In this document: positions 9,557 through 20,169 of the stretch, piece after piece
Position numbering within the stretch: position 1 is the stretch's first letter
Layout: each line of letters starts with the position of its first letter
Assembly: GCA_963662155.1 (NCBI GenBank)
Contig: OY759269.1
Coordinates: 1,249,501-1,313,500, forward strand
Direction of reading: 5' to 3'
From: Lamellibrachia columna
Taxonomy: Eukaryota; Annelida; Polychaeta; Sabellida; Siboglinidae
DNA length: 64,000 nucleotides
Notes under the pieces: generated by a model
Told to the model about the DNA's origin: nothing
Database searches by the model: none
What the model saw: the letters and a program-made list of their open reading frames with translations, nothing else
Made by a program: the position numbers and the translations under genes

Positions 9557-9637
9557 CAAGACACATCCTTGGGGTGTACCAGTGGACACATCCTTGGGGT
9601 GTACCAGTGGACACATCCTTGGGGTGTACCAGCGGAC
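9557..9637. repeat. 25-bp x3 repeat at the RT PQG motif
   Basis: Three units containing CATCCTTGGGGTGTACCAG; on minus each encodes GTPQGCV. Only one copy belongs in a functional RT. Confidence 0.85.
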
Positions 9638-11169
9638 ACAACCTTCACACTAGATATGGCGTCATTCACACGAACCTGTTTGGATCTTCCCACCAAAAAT
9701 TCAAGCACCCATAGCGCCAAGCCAGACTTAAGTTTAAACTCATAAATCACTTTTTTTAAAGCAGGTGAGGCTGCAGAATATTAATAGCAGAACTGGCACG
9801 AGTTTTGGCCTTCTCAAGATGACAATGTACAAGGTTTAGCAAAGTAGCGACTGCGTCCTCCACTCCTCTCCCAGGCCAATACACAAATTGTAGGGGTCTA
9901 GAAGATGGACTGTACGGTTCATGATCATGGTTTTGACAATCTTTTCAAAACCCTTCATTACGTGCGATGTCAACGCTACTGGACGAAAATCATTTGGACT
10001 GGCAGGGCGAGGTTTTTTGGGGACAGGAATGACAGTTGACGTTTTCCACAAAGTAGGGATTTTCTGTAAGGTGAGAGAGACCTGGAAGATTAAGTGGAAG
10101 ATACCAGACAAATGAGTGGCACAATTCTTCAAAACCTGACCGGAAATGCCATCAGGACCGGGACTTTTCTTCATATGTGTACACTGGAATACTCTCAACA
10201 CATCTTCTTCAATTACTAATTCACCATCTGTCTTTGTTGATCTCCTAATATCGTCAATGACAGAACGAAAATTGTGTGTGTCGAAAAGAGAGTAGAAAGA
10301 ATTCATATCCTCTGCAAAGACCCCGTCATATCTACCCCCCAACGGTGGAATCGACGGTTGGAATGTTTTCTATTTTGCTGCATGTCGCTCATCGTCTTAA
10401 TGCCTGCCCAGACTGTTCTCATATCACCTGTTTTAAACTTCAGTTCTACTTTGTTTTTATAACTCTCCCTTGCTTTCCTAGTTTCTCATCTGACAGTCCT
10501 TTGAACTCTCAGCTAAATCTTCCTGAAAGTAAACCCTTTTCTTCTCATTCAATACCTTTTTTAGTTGTTTATAAACCCAAGGTTTGTTGTTTGGGTGCAC
10601 TTTGCACTTCTGCACGGGTACAACAGTGTCAACGCAGAAAGAAACATAACTGGTCACAACATCGGTAAGTTCATCCAGGCTATCTCAGGAATCCCGAAAA
10701 ACACCCCAGTTAGTACAGTCAAAACAACCTTGCAGTCTAGCTATACTGTCTTCATTCCATACCTTTATCCTGTCGTCCAACACATTTTGCACGCTTCAGA
10801 AGGCATCTATAAATAGGAACCCTGTGAACAGTGTTGTGATCGGGATCGTCTATCGGTGGCGTGGCTATGGACCGCATTAGGCACCGAAGTGTAGCACAGG
10901 TCAATCGTCCGGTTTATGCGGATTGGGCACGTGATGTACTTGTTGCAGGTAGGCAGACTGCTTAAGCCTGCACTGATTGAAACCACCCAATATGAACTTG
11001 GGCGCATCGGTAGACAAAACGTCACATTTCTGTGTTACATCACAAATATGCTGGGCGGCTCGATCCACGTTAGCTCTGCGGTGTATGTAAACAATAATAG
11101 TAAATTATAAATAAATTGATTCGTTGAATGTTGTCAGCGGCAGAATAGCGAATACCGCCGATATTAATA

Positions 11170-12696
11170 AATTAATAAATCACCTGGAGTTGATGGGATA
11201 CCAACAAAACTGCTTAAGGAAATTGTTGAGCAAATTAGTACACCACTAGCAAAAGTGTTTAACTTGTCACTAGAAGAAGGAATAGTTCCTTCAGAATGGA
11301 AAGTGGCAAACATTACATCGCTATTTAAGAAAGGATCGAGGAACAAACCAGAAAATTACAGACCAGTGAGTTTAACATCAGTTGTATGTAAATTACTCGA
11401 AATATTAATTAGAGACCACATGGTGGAATTCCTTGAAAACCATAAATTAATAAATACATCTCAAAATGGGTTCCTATAAGCAAGGTCATGTCTAACCAAT
11501 CTCTTATGTTTTTTTGAAGAAATTACAAAGTGTGTAGATGACGGGTCACCATTGGATGTTGTCTATTTAGATTTTCAGAAAGCTTTCGATAAAGTGCCAC
11601 ATCAAAGATTGTTACTTAAACTAAAAGCCCATGGTATAGGCAATGATGTAATCAACTGGATAGAAAGTGGCTTACACACAGAAGACAGAGAGTAATAGTA
11701 GATGGTGAGATTTCAAATTGGAAATATGTTTTGAGTGGGGTACCACAGGAATCAGTATTAGGCCCTATACTGTTTTTAATATATATAAATGATTTGGAAG
11801 ATGACATATCTAGCAAAGCACTCAAATTTGTAGATGACACAAAAGTATTTAGAAAGATTACTAATGATGCAGATAAACAAAGTTTACAGGATGATCTAGA
11901 TAAATTAGTTAAATGGTCAGAAAAATGGCAAATGTTACTAAATGTTTGGAAGTGTAAATGCATACACATAGGACATGGAAACATGGTCGAAGAATATAAA
12001 ATGGAGGATGCTGTACTAGGTAGAACCACACAAGAAAAGGACTTAGGTGTAACATTTAGTGCTGACAGAGCAATGTGGGATTGCTGCTTCGAAAGGAAAT
12101 CAAATTATAGGGCTAATTAGGAGAACTATCACGTATAAGGAGAAACAGCTAATTGTACCCCTGTACAAAGCAATAGTTAGACAACATTTGGAGGCCGTAT
12201 CGTCAAAAGGACATAGACAAGCTAGACATAATACAACGAAGAGCAACTAAAATTATTCTAGAATTGAGAGACCTTAGTTACGAAAATCGCTTATTACAAT
12301 GTGGTTTGACAGCACTAGAGACCTGGAGACTAAGAGGAGACCAAATAGAAGTGTTTAAAATAGTGAACGGTTATGAGGATGTTGATAGGAATATGTTTTT
12401 CAAACTTAAAGAAGGCAGTAGAACCAGAGGACACAAAGCAGCATTCGTTATGGAACAGTGTAGGTTGGACATGAGAAAGTACTCTTTCTCACAAAGGGTG
12501 ATAAATGAATGGAACAAACTGCCAAATGATTGTGTTAATGCTAGTAGTGTGAATATATTTAAAAATAGAATTGACAGATATTTGATAAGGGTGGGCTACA
12601 CATAGATGAGAAAATTGTTGGACTCTCGATAAGCCAATGGCTTCCTTGTCCACTTGCCATCTGGAACTTATTGTTTGGGATGGCAATCTTGTTAAA
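11170..12696 (+). pseudogene. CR1-like non-LTR retrotransposon, 5'-truncated, plus strand
   Basis: RT of a CR1/Rex1-type element. It starts at KSPGVDGIPTKLLKEIVEQI (11,178), then SEWKVANITSLFKKGSRNK, ENYRPVSLTSVVCKLLE and DVVYLDFQKAFDKVPHQRLL (11,560-11,620). Next come SGVPQESVLGPILFLIYIND and the active site FVDDT at about 11,827-11,841, with V in place of A. The C-terminal domain reads LSYENRLLQCGLTALETWRL, TRGHK and INEWNKLPNDCVNASSVN, ending RVGYT and stop at 12,605. A 3' UTR of about 90 bases ends in GGCAATCTTGTTAAA (12,696). Several stops and frameshifts make it dead. It is inserted in family X and convergent with the copy at 13,228-14,612. Confidence 0.85.
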
Positions 12697-13195
12697 CAGT
12701 AACAAACAATTGAGGAAATTTGCAAGGTAGATACAGTGGCCGTAGTGAAACAACAGTCAACAGTTCAATGGGTGCAGAGCCGATCACGCACAATCACATT
12801 TTTGCACCAACGTTCATTTATATATAAGCAGACACCCCCACCTCTCTCTTCTTTCCGGTCGCTTCCTTGTCTCGGTCCAGCCGGGTAGGACATCCAAATC
12901 AATCTATAAAAGTTCCCTGGTCAGACACAGAGCTGTCGAACCAGGTTTCGGTGAATGCCATGAGACAAGCTTCTTTCTATTCGTTAAAAAAATTTACATT
13001 ACCACGAAGTTCGTCCATCTTGAGACCTTTCAAAGACGGTACATTTTCCTTAGTCTCTGTGGCACACCACCCTCTGTCGCACACCATCCTCCGTCCTCGT
13101 TTACGCTCCCCTCTGGTGTTGTACTGCGTCAATTCGGGAGGAAAGTCAATGCTATTGAGAAAATTGTAATCTTGGTGTGCACGGGTGTTCTAGGT
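12697..13195 (-). pseudogene. Family X endonuclease N-terminal half, separated by the CR1 insertion
   Basis: Minus strand from 13,195: ENVPSLKGLKMDELRGNVNF, ACLMAFTETWFDSSVSDQG (TETW is the endonuclease core motif), PTRLDRDKEATGKKR, GGGVCLYINERWCKNVIV, then LLTVVSLRPLYLP and PQLFVTV at the CR1 3' end. The next expected residues (FTIIVYIHRRANV) are found at about 11,103, on the other side of the CR1 copy. The two pieces are one element interrupted by CR1. Confidence 0.75.
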
Positions 13196-13227
13196 CAGTA
13201 AATACTCACGGCTAAGTTCGCCATGAT

Positions 13228-14612
13228 TTAACAAGATGTGCCATCAAAGCCAAAGGCCCAGATGGCAAGTGGACAAGGAAGCCATTGGCTTATCGAGAGT
13301 CCAACAATGTTCTTCTACTTATAACCCGTCCTCCTGAGATATGTGTCAACCTTGTTTTTAAACATATTCACGCTGCTAGCAGTTACACAATCTGTAGACA
13401 AATTGTTCCATTCATTTATTGTTCTCTGTGAGAACGAGTGCTTCCTGATGTCCAATCTACATTGATCCTTTACTAATTTTACCTCATGTCCTCTAGTTCT
13501 GCTATCTTTCTTGAGTGAGAAAAACACATTTCTATCAATATTTTCATACCCATTCAATATCTTAAAAACTTCAATCTGATCTCCTCTTAACCTCCTTGTC
13601 TCTAGAGTTGTTAAACCACATTCTTTCAGGCGTTCTTCATAACTAAGGTATCTCAGTTCTGGAATCATTTTAGTTGCTCTCCTTTGTATGCGTTCAAGCG
13701 TATCTATATCCTTCTTACGATATGGTCTTCATGCTTGTATACAGTATTCTAAATGAGGTCTAACTATTGCTTTATAAAGAGGTATAATTAACTTTTTTTT
13801 CCTTGTATGTTATGTTTCTTCTAATCAATCCAAGAATTTGATTACCCTTTGAAGCTGCAACACCACAGCGCTTATTATAACTACTAAGTCCTTTTCTTTT
13901 ACAGTAGTACCCAGAACAGTATCTCCCATTTTATAGTTTACATTCAAGTTCCCATGTTCTGTATGTAAGCATTTACATTTCCCAAAATTGAACAACATCT
14001 GCCATTTCTCAGACCATTTCACTAATCTGTCTAGATCGTTTTGTAAATGTTGTTTATCACCATCAGTATTAACCTTTCTAAACAGTTTTGTGTCATCCAC
14101 AAATTTCAGTACGTTACTTGTTATACTGTCGCCCAAGTCATTGATATATATATTAAGAATAATATAGGTCCTAATACTGATCCTTGAGGTACCCCACTCA
14201 AAACCGATTTCCAATTTGAAACTTCTCCATCTACTACAACTCGTTGTCTTCTGTCAGTCAGCCATTGTTCTATCCAGTCAGTTATGCTATCCCCGATACC
14301 ATGGGCTTTTAATTTAAGTAGTAATCTTTAATGTGGCACTTTGTCAAAAGCTTTCTGAAAATCTAAGTAGATAATATCTACTGGCGATCCCACGTCTATC
14401 CACTTAGTGATTTCTTCCAAAAAACATTACATATTTGTTAAGCATGACCTCGCTTTAAGGAATCCATGTTGAGATGAATTTAATAATTTATGCTTAACGA
14501 GGAAGTCCACCATATGGTCTTTAATTAACCTTTCTAATAATTTACAAATCACTGACGTTAAACTCACTGGTCTGTAATTCTCTGACTTATTTCTCGAACC
14601 CTTTTTTTTGTC
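13228..14612 (-). pseudogene. CR1-like non-LTR retrotransposon, 5'-truncated, minus strand
   Basis: Same family as the plus copy. From 14,612: KKGSRNKSENYRPVSLTSVI, DIIYLDFQKAFDKVPH, QRVVVDGEVSNWKSVLSGVP, LFLIYINDLGDSITSN and FVDDTKLFRKV (about 14,080-14,104). Then come WSEKWQMLFNFGKCKCLH, LSYEERLKECGLTTLETRRL, RTINEWNNLSTDCVTASSVN and YLRRTGYK with a stop at 13,315. The 3' UTR has the shared CATTGGCTTATCGAGAG-type block and ends in TTAAC at 13,228. Internal frameshifts at about 13,730-13,830 and a stop near 14,430 disable it. The 5' breakpoint is at 14,612, where a 15-bp repeat begins. Confidence 0.85.
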
Positions 14613-14621
14613 CATGATGAA

Positions 14622-14680
14622 TATGTCCCTGCTGGATATGTCCCTGCTGGATATGTCCCTGCTGGATATGTCCATGTTGG
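14622..14680. repeat. 15-bp x4 repeat at the CR1 5' breakpoint
   Basis: Four units of ATATGTCCCTGCTGG directly at the 5' end of the minus-strand CR1 copy. Being 15 bp they stay in frame with it. Confidence 0.85.
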
Positions 14681-14785
14681 CCGTAACACAGGCGAATCAA
14701 AGTCGAGAGCACCACGAGAAGTCCAAGGAGCAGAAACTTGCAGTCTTCCAATTTCGATTAGTCATGCACACAGTATAATCACAGT

Positions 14786-16071
14786 GTATACGGCGACAAC
14801 AAACAGCTGATAGAACAGTAACAAACAATTTAGCAAATAGGGCGACCACAAACAGCTGATAGAACAGTAACAAACAATGTAGCAAATAGGGCGACCACAA
14901 ACAGCTGATAGAACAGTAACAATGTAGCAAATAGGGCGACCACAAACAGCTGATAGAACAGTAACAATGTAGCAAATAGGGCGACAACAAACAGCTGATA
15001 GAACAGTAACAAACAATGTAGCAAATAGGGCGACCACAAACAGCTGATAGAACAGTAACAAACAATGTAGCAAATAGGGCGACCACAAACAGCTGATAGA
15101 ACAGTAACAAACAATGTAGCAAATAGGGCGACCACAAACAGCTGATAGAACAGTAACAATGTAGCAAATAGGGCGACCACAAACAGCTGATAGAACAGTA
15201 ACAATGTAGCAAATAGGGCGACAACAAACAGCTGATAGAACAGTAACAAACAATGTAGCAAATAGGGCGACCACAAACAGCTGATAGAACAGTAACAAAC
15301 AATGTAGCAAATACGGCGACCACAAACAGCTGATAGAACAGTAACAAACAATGTAGCAAATAGGGCGACCACAAACAGCTGATAGAACAGTAACAAACAA
15401 TGTAGCAAATAGGGCGACCACAAACAGCTGATAGAACAGTAACAATGTAGCAAATAGGGCGACCACAAACAGCTGATAGAACAGTAACAATGTAGCAAAT
15501 AGGGCGACAACAAACAGCTGATAGAACAGTAACAAACAATGTAGCAAATAGGGCGACCACAAACAGCTGATAGAACAGTAACAAACAATGTAGCAAATAG
15601 GGCGACCACAAACAGCTGATAGAACAGTAACAATGTAGCAAATAGGGCGACCACAAACAGCTGATAGAACAGTAACAATGTAGCAAATAGGGCGACAACA
15701 AACAGCTGATAGAACAGTAACAAACAATGTAGCAAATAGGGCGACCACAAACAGCTGATAGAACAGTAACAAACAATGTAGCAAATACGGCGACCACAAA
15801 CAGCTGATAGAACAGTAACAATGTAGCAAATAGGGCGACCACAAACAGCTGATAGAACAGTAACAAACAATGTAGCAAATACGGCGACCACAAACAGCTG
15901 ATAGAACAGTAACAATGTAGCAAATAGGGCGACCACAAACAGCTGATAGAACAGTAACAATGTAGCAAATAGGGCGACCACAAACAGCTGATAGAACAGT
16001 AACAAACAATGTAGCAAATACGGCGACCACAAACAGCTGATAGAACAGTAACAATGTAGCAAATACGGCGA
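14786..16071. repeat. 46/50-bp minisatellite
   Basis: About 27 units sharing AACAGCTGATAGAACAGTAA. Long units have a CAAA insertion before CAATGTAGC (50 bp); short ones lack it (46 bp). Long and short units and GACCAC/GACAAC variants alternate in a recurring block, which is a higher-order structure. The long minus-strand frames (over 400 codons) come from units without stops. The right end joins RT sequence of the next element at about 16,075-16,110. Confidence 0.95.
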
Positions 16072-16109
16072 GAGTCGAACTGTTGCAGGTCGCCACAGAG
16101 TAGTGCCCC

Positions 16110-16600
16110 CTACTGCGTGTGACGTGAACATGTTTGCACGGAACCCGTACTGATTCGAATGTAATATGTTGTTGGCGTTTACAAAGCTGTCTGTTCTGCC
16201 AAGGAACAATTTTTCCAAGACTTGATAATTGCGGCAAGAGAGAAATTGGCCTATAGTTGGTAAGGTCAGTTTTCGCACCGCCTTTAAACAATTACTTTGG
16301 CAATTTTCATTCTTATTGGGAACACACCAGCTCTAAATGAAGTATTACATATGTGCATGATATGTTTGCAAATGACATATATAACCTTTGTGACAATATC
16401 CATGCTTATACTTATGTCTTCAAAGTCTGAAGGTTTCTTTTTTGTACATGCTTTCACTGTTATTATTTGAGGAACAAACTTTGTTCAGTACTACCTCCTA
16501 AATAATCAAGCGTAGAAATATGTTCATTTTGATTAGTGATATCCTTTTCTAAATTAGGACCAACTTTTATAAAAAAACCATGTTAAACTCATTTGTCATC
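16110..16600 (-). pseudogene. RT fingers region of family B non-LTR element
   Basis: Continuation of the element at 18,000-19,085. Minus strand from 16,600: DEMTNEFNM, then KVGPNLEKDITNQNEHI-like text broken by frameshifts, FRAGVFPIRMKIAKVI, LTNYRPISLLPQ, a broken SKVLEKLFLGRTDSF, and NANNILHSNQYGFRANM followed by TSHAV. At this point a normal RT continues to the FDxxKAFD motif, but the 46/50-bp array begins instead. Confidence 0.7.
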
Positions 16601-16604
16601 TCAT

Positions 16605-17990
16605 CTTTATTGTTGGTGGTATGTCTATCCCCGTCTACAATAAAAGTATAGTTCATTGACTGGCGTTGTTTACGTAACACAGTATGTTTGTTGGTGATAT
16701 GTCTATCCCCGTCTACAATAAATGTATTGGACAGTTCATTGACTGGCGTTGTTTACGTAACACATTATGTTTGTTGGTGATGTGTCTATCCCCGTCTACA
16801 ATAAATGTATTGGGCAGTTCTTTGACTGGCGTTGTTTACGTAACACAATATGTTTGTTGGTGATATGTCTATCCCCGTCCACAATAAATGTATAGTTCAT
16901 TGACTGTCGTTGTTTACGTAACACGGTACGTTTGTTGGTGCTATGTCTATCCCCGTCTACAATAAATGTATAGTTCATTGACTGGCGTTGTTTACGTAAC
17001 ACATTATGTTTGTTGGTGATGTGTCTATCCCCGTCTACAATAAATGTATTGGGCAGTTCTTTGACTGGCGTTGTTTACGTAACACAATATGTTTGTTGGT
17101 GATATGTCTATCCCCGTCCACAATAAATGTATAGTTCATTGATTGTCGTTGTTTACGTAACACGGTACGTTTGTTGGTGCTATGTCTATCCCCGTCTACA
17201 ATAAATGTATAGTTCATTGACTGGCGTTGTTTACGTAACACAGTATGTTTGTTGGTGATATGTCTATCCCCGTCTGCAATAAATGTATTGGACAGTTCAT
17301 TGCCTGGCGTTGTTTACGTAACATAGTATGTTTGTTGGTGATATGTCTATCCCCGTCTACAATAAATGTATTGGACAGTTCATTGACTGGCGTTGTTTAC
17401 GTAAAACAGTATGTTTGTTGGTGATATGTCTATCCCTGTCTACAATAAATGTATTGGACAGTTCATTGACTGGCGTTGTTTACGTAACACAGTATGTTTG
17501 TTGGTGATATGTCTATCCCTGTCTACAATAAATGTATTGGACAGTTCATTGACTGGCGTTGTTTACGTAACACAGTATGTTTGTTGGTGATATGTCTATC
17601 CCCGTCTGCAATAAATGTATTGGACAGTTCATTGCCTGGCGTTGTTTACGTAACATAGTATGTTTGTTGGTGATATGTCTATCCCCGTCTACAATAAATG
17701 TATTGGACAGTTCATTGACTGGCGTTGTTTACGTAACACAGTATGTTTGTTGGTGATATGTCTATCCCCGTCTACAATGAATGTATAGTTCATTGACTGG
17801 CGTTGTTTACGTAACACAGTATGTTTGTTGGTGTTATGTCTATCCCTGTCTACAATAAATGTATTGGACAGTTCACTGACTGGCTTTGTTTACGTAACAC
17901 AGTATGTTTGTTGGTGATATGTCTATCCCCGTCTACAATAAATGTATTGGACAGTTCATTGACTGGCGTTGTTTATGTAACACAGTATTC
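16605..17990. repeat. 78/83-bp minisatellite inside the EN-RT linker of family B
   Basis: About 17 units. The 78-bp form is in frame on minus: VLRKQRQSMNYTFIVDGDRH plus TNKHI (26 codons). The 83-bp form has 5 extra bases (near TATTGGACAG) and breaks the frame. Left and right flanks are the same linker: NIKETWAILNTVLHKQRQSM at about 18,000, and FIVDGDRHTTNNKDEMTNEF at about 16,620. So the array is expanded ORF sequence. A 239-bp block (83+78+78) is repeated at 16,796-17,002 and 17,035-17,241 and encodes identical peptides. Confidence 0.9.
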
Positions 17991-19085
17991 AAAATCGCCC
18001 ATGTTTCTTTAATATTTCCTTTGTTTTCTGACAACAGTTTATTGTAATGTGCTTTTTCAGCAAATCTTAGGATAAAAGTTAATTTATTGTTATACGTTTT
18101 ATATCGAGACTCCGCAGTTTGAGTTTTGTCTCGGAGAAATATTCTCTATAGAATATTCTTCTTATGAAACGCATTTTTTTATCCGTTTGTAAACCAGGGT
18201 TTTTTCTTACATGGTTGCTTAATCATAGCCTTCTCAACTGGGCAATAGGGGTTGTACAATATACTAAATCGTCTCACAAATTTGGTATACGCCAGATTCA
18301 CATCATCAGTTTGTAACACATTATCATATTTTACGGTTCTCACATATTTAAATTTGTCGCATTTCTTTTTGTCTATTTTATAATTACATAAAGCGAATAT
18401 CGGCAAATGATCACTAATGTCATTGATTAATAACCCAGTTCTAACTAAGTAATTCGTTTGATTAGTAAATATATTGTCGATCAAAGTACAAGAGTTTGTG
18501 GTAATTCGACTCGGTCTGTCTATCAACGGATGCAAACCTAAACCATATTTACAATATAACATAGGCTTTGTACCAATGTGTGTTTCTTGTTTCAGGAGAT
18601 CGATGTTAAAATAACCACATACAACGATAGATTTACTTGACATAACATCAGTAAAGTACTGTTCTATGCGCTCACAAAATATGTCCATGTCTGACCCCGG
18701 TGTCTATAAACACAATTCACAAATATATTTCTGCGTTTTTTCATGTCTAATTCGACAGTGACACATTCAAATATATGTTCTATAACCTTAGATTTTACTG
18801 CTCGAAGTGTGCAAATGAATTGTTGATTAATATATAATTCCACACCCCCTCCTTTCTGTTATATCTTGCAATGTGAACAACTTCTTATTCACTTGTTGAA
18901 TAATCATATGCTATGCTTGAATCAGCCCAAGTTTCTGAAACTGCTATAATGTCAAATGGTAGTTTAAGATCATCTACAAAATCCTTCATTTTTTAAATTG
19001 TTTTTCAATTTCGAGCAATAAAATGTATAAATGACAGGTAATTCTCTGATTTCACATTACATACAAATTGTTGATCACTGTAATA
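17990..19085 (-). pseudogene. Family B non-LTR retrotransposon: endonuclease and linker
   Basis: Minus strand from 19,060: SFIHFIARNLKNN, MKDFVDDLKLPFDIIAVSET, then WADSSIAYDY (SETW is the AP-endonuclease motif). After frameshifts the longest intact frame (18,688-18,179) reads MDIFCERIEQYFTDVMSSKS, IVVCGYFNIDLLKQ (GDFN motif with D to Y), SRITTNSCTLIDNIFTN and DISDHLPIFALCNYKI (SDH motif intact), ending KKKPWFTNG. The linker continues with NNKLTFILRFAEKAHYNKLL and NIKETWAILNTV. Its 5' side joins the 53-bp array at 19,086. Dead by frameshifts and the changed GDFN. Confidence 0.8.
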
Positions 19086-19935
19086 TCAACTTGTGCCAGT
19101 GGTGATACGCTGGGTGGTGACACTGTTGGGAGTGTCAATCAACTTGTGGCAGTGGTGATGCGCTGGGTGGTGACACTGTTGGGAGTGTCAATCAACTTGT
19201 GGCAGTGGTGATACGTTGGTGGCGACACTTTTGGGAGTGTCAATCAACTTGTGGCAGTGGTGATACGCTGGGTGGTGACACTGTTGGTAGTGTCAATCAA
19301 CTTGTGGCAGTGGTGATACGCTGGGTCGTGACACTGTTGGTAGTGTCAATCAACTTGTGGCAGTGGTGATACGCTTTGTGGCGACACTGTTGGGAGTGTC
19401 AATCAACTTGTGCCAGTGGTGATACGCTGGGTGGTGACACTGTTGGGAGTGTCATTCAACTTGTGGCAGTGGTGATACGCTGGGTGGTGACACTGTTGGG
19501 AGTTTCAATCAACTTGCGGCAGTGGTGATGCGCTGGGTGGTGACACTGTTGGGAGTGTCAATCAACTTGTGGCAGTGGTGATACGCTGGGTGGTGACACT
19601 GTTGGGAGTGTCAATCAACTTGTGGCAGTGGTGATGCGCTGGGTGGTGACACTGTTGGGAGTGTCAATCAACTTGTGGCAGTGGTGATGCGCTGGGTGGT
19701 GACACTGTTGGGAGTGTCATTCAACTTGTGGCAGTGGTGATACGCTGGGTGGTGACACTGTTGGGAGTTTCAATCAACTTGCGGCAGTGGTGATGCGCTG
19801 GGTGGTGACACTATTGGGAGTGTCAATCAACTTGCGGCAGTGGTGATACGCTGGGTTGTGACACTGTTGGGAGTGTCAATCAACTTGTGGCAGTGGTGAT
19901 ACGCTGGGTGACGAAACTGTTGGGGGTGTCAACAT
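19086..19935. repeat. 53-bp minisatellite (copy B), 5' of the family B endonuclease
   Basis: About 16 units of the same 53-bp repeat as at 5398-6560, including the GACACTgttgggAGTGTC hairpin. The distal unit has GACGAAACTGTTGGGG, the same C-to-A change seen in the distal unit of copy A. The array-to-endonuclease junction (ATATCAACTTGTG / ATATAAACTTGTG) is the same in both copies. Confidence 0.95.
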
Positions 19936-20034
19936 TTTTTTTATTATTTGTCAACACAATGCAATACAATACATCTTTATCCAGAATCATGATTATTTAC
20001 AGAAAAACAATAAAAAAATACATATTAAATTCAT

Positions 20035-20169
20035 GTTTTCTGTCAAAAGTACTGGAAAAAGTAGTTGCTAAACGCCTTCATAAACATATTTAAAAAAATC
20101 ACATATTAAATGATCTACAGTCTACATATAAACGATTCCACTCTACGGAAACAGCTCTTCTCAAGATAC
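20035..20169 (+). pseudogene. L2-like RT, fingers (before the array)
   Basis: Plus strand reads FLSKVLEKVVAKRLHKHI, one stop, then HILNDLQSTYKRFHSTETAL and LKIHIVD. This is the block before motif A in L2-type RTs (SK(V/L)LEK...QS.Y...HSTETALL). The element is cut 5' of this point. The next residues run straight into the 24-bp array. Confidence 0.75.

Larger units (their letters stand above)
7880..11110 (-). pseudogene. Non-LTR retrotransposon (family X), EN C-terminus through RT to ORF end, decayed
   Basis: Read minus from 11,110. The endonuclease second half has FTIIVYIHRRANVDRAAQHI, DAPKFILGGFNQCRLK and NRTIDLCYTSVPNA. A linker follows (FCVDTVVP.QKCKVHPNNKPWV, WAGIKTMS). RT fingers are at about 10,340-9,840 (KSPGPDGISGQVLKNCA; VIPVPKKPRPASPNDFRPVA). 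The PQG motif (GTPQGCVLSPLLYILYTND) and an active site reading FSGDT instead of F/YADDT come at about 9,560-9,470. The thumb has VVGEYKYLGTIIDNRLRWDR and SVLTFSFISWFGN at 8,440-8,200. The end is HMLHEEYVLVPSSRRF and FIPMSVRLLNDTSL. Stops and frameshifts are frequent, and three tandem expansions lie inside the frame (46-bp, 25-bp and about 30-bp). The N-terminal half of the endonuclease is at 12,697-13,195, beyond a CR1 insertion. I do not assign the clade. Confidence 0.8.

Noticed and set aside
14697..16291. Minus frames of 430-510 codons with hydrophobic, cysteine-rich repeats resembling a membrane protein
   Set aside because: All three minus frames read the same kind of text from a 46/50-bp array; it is a by-product of the repeat.
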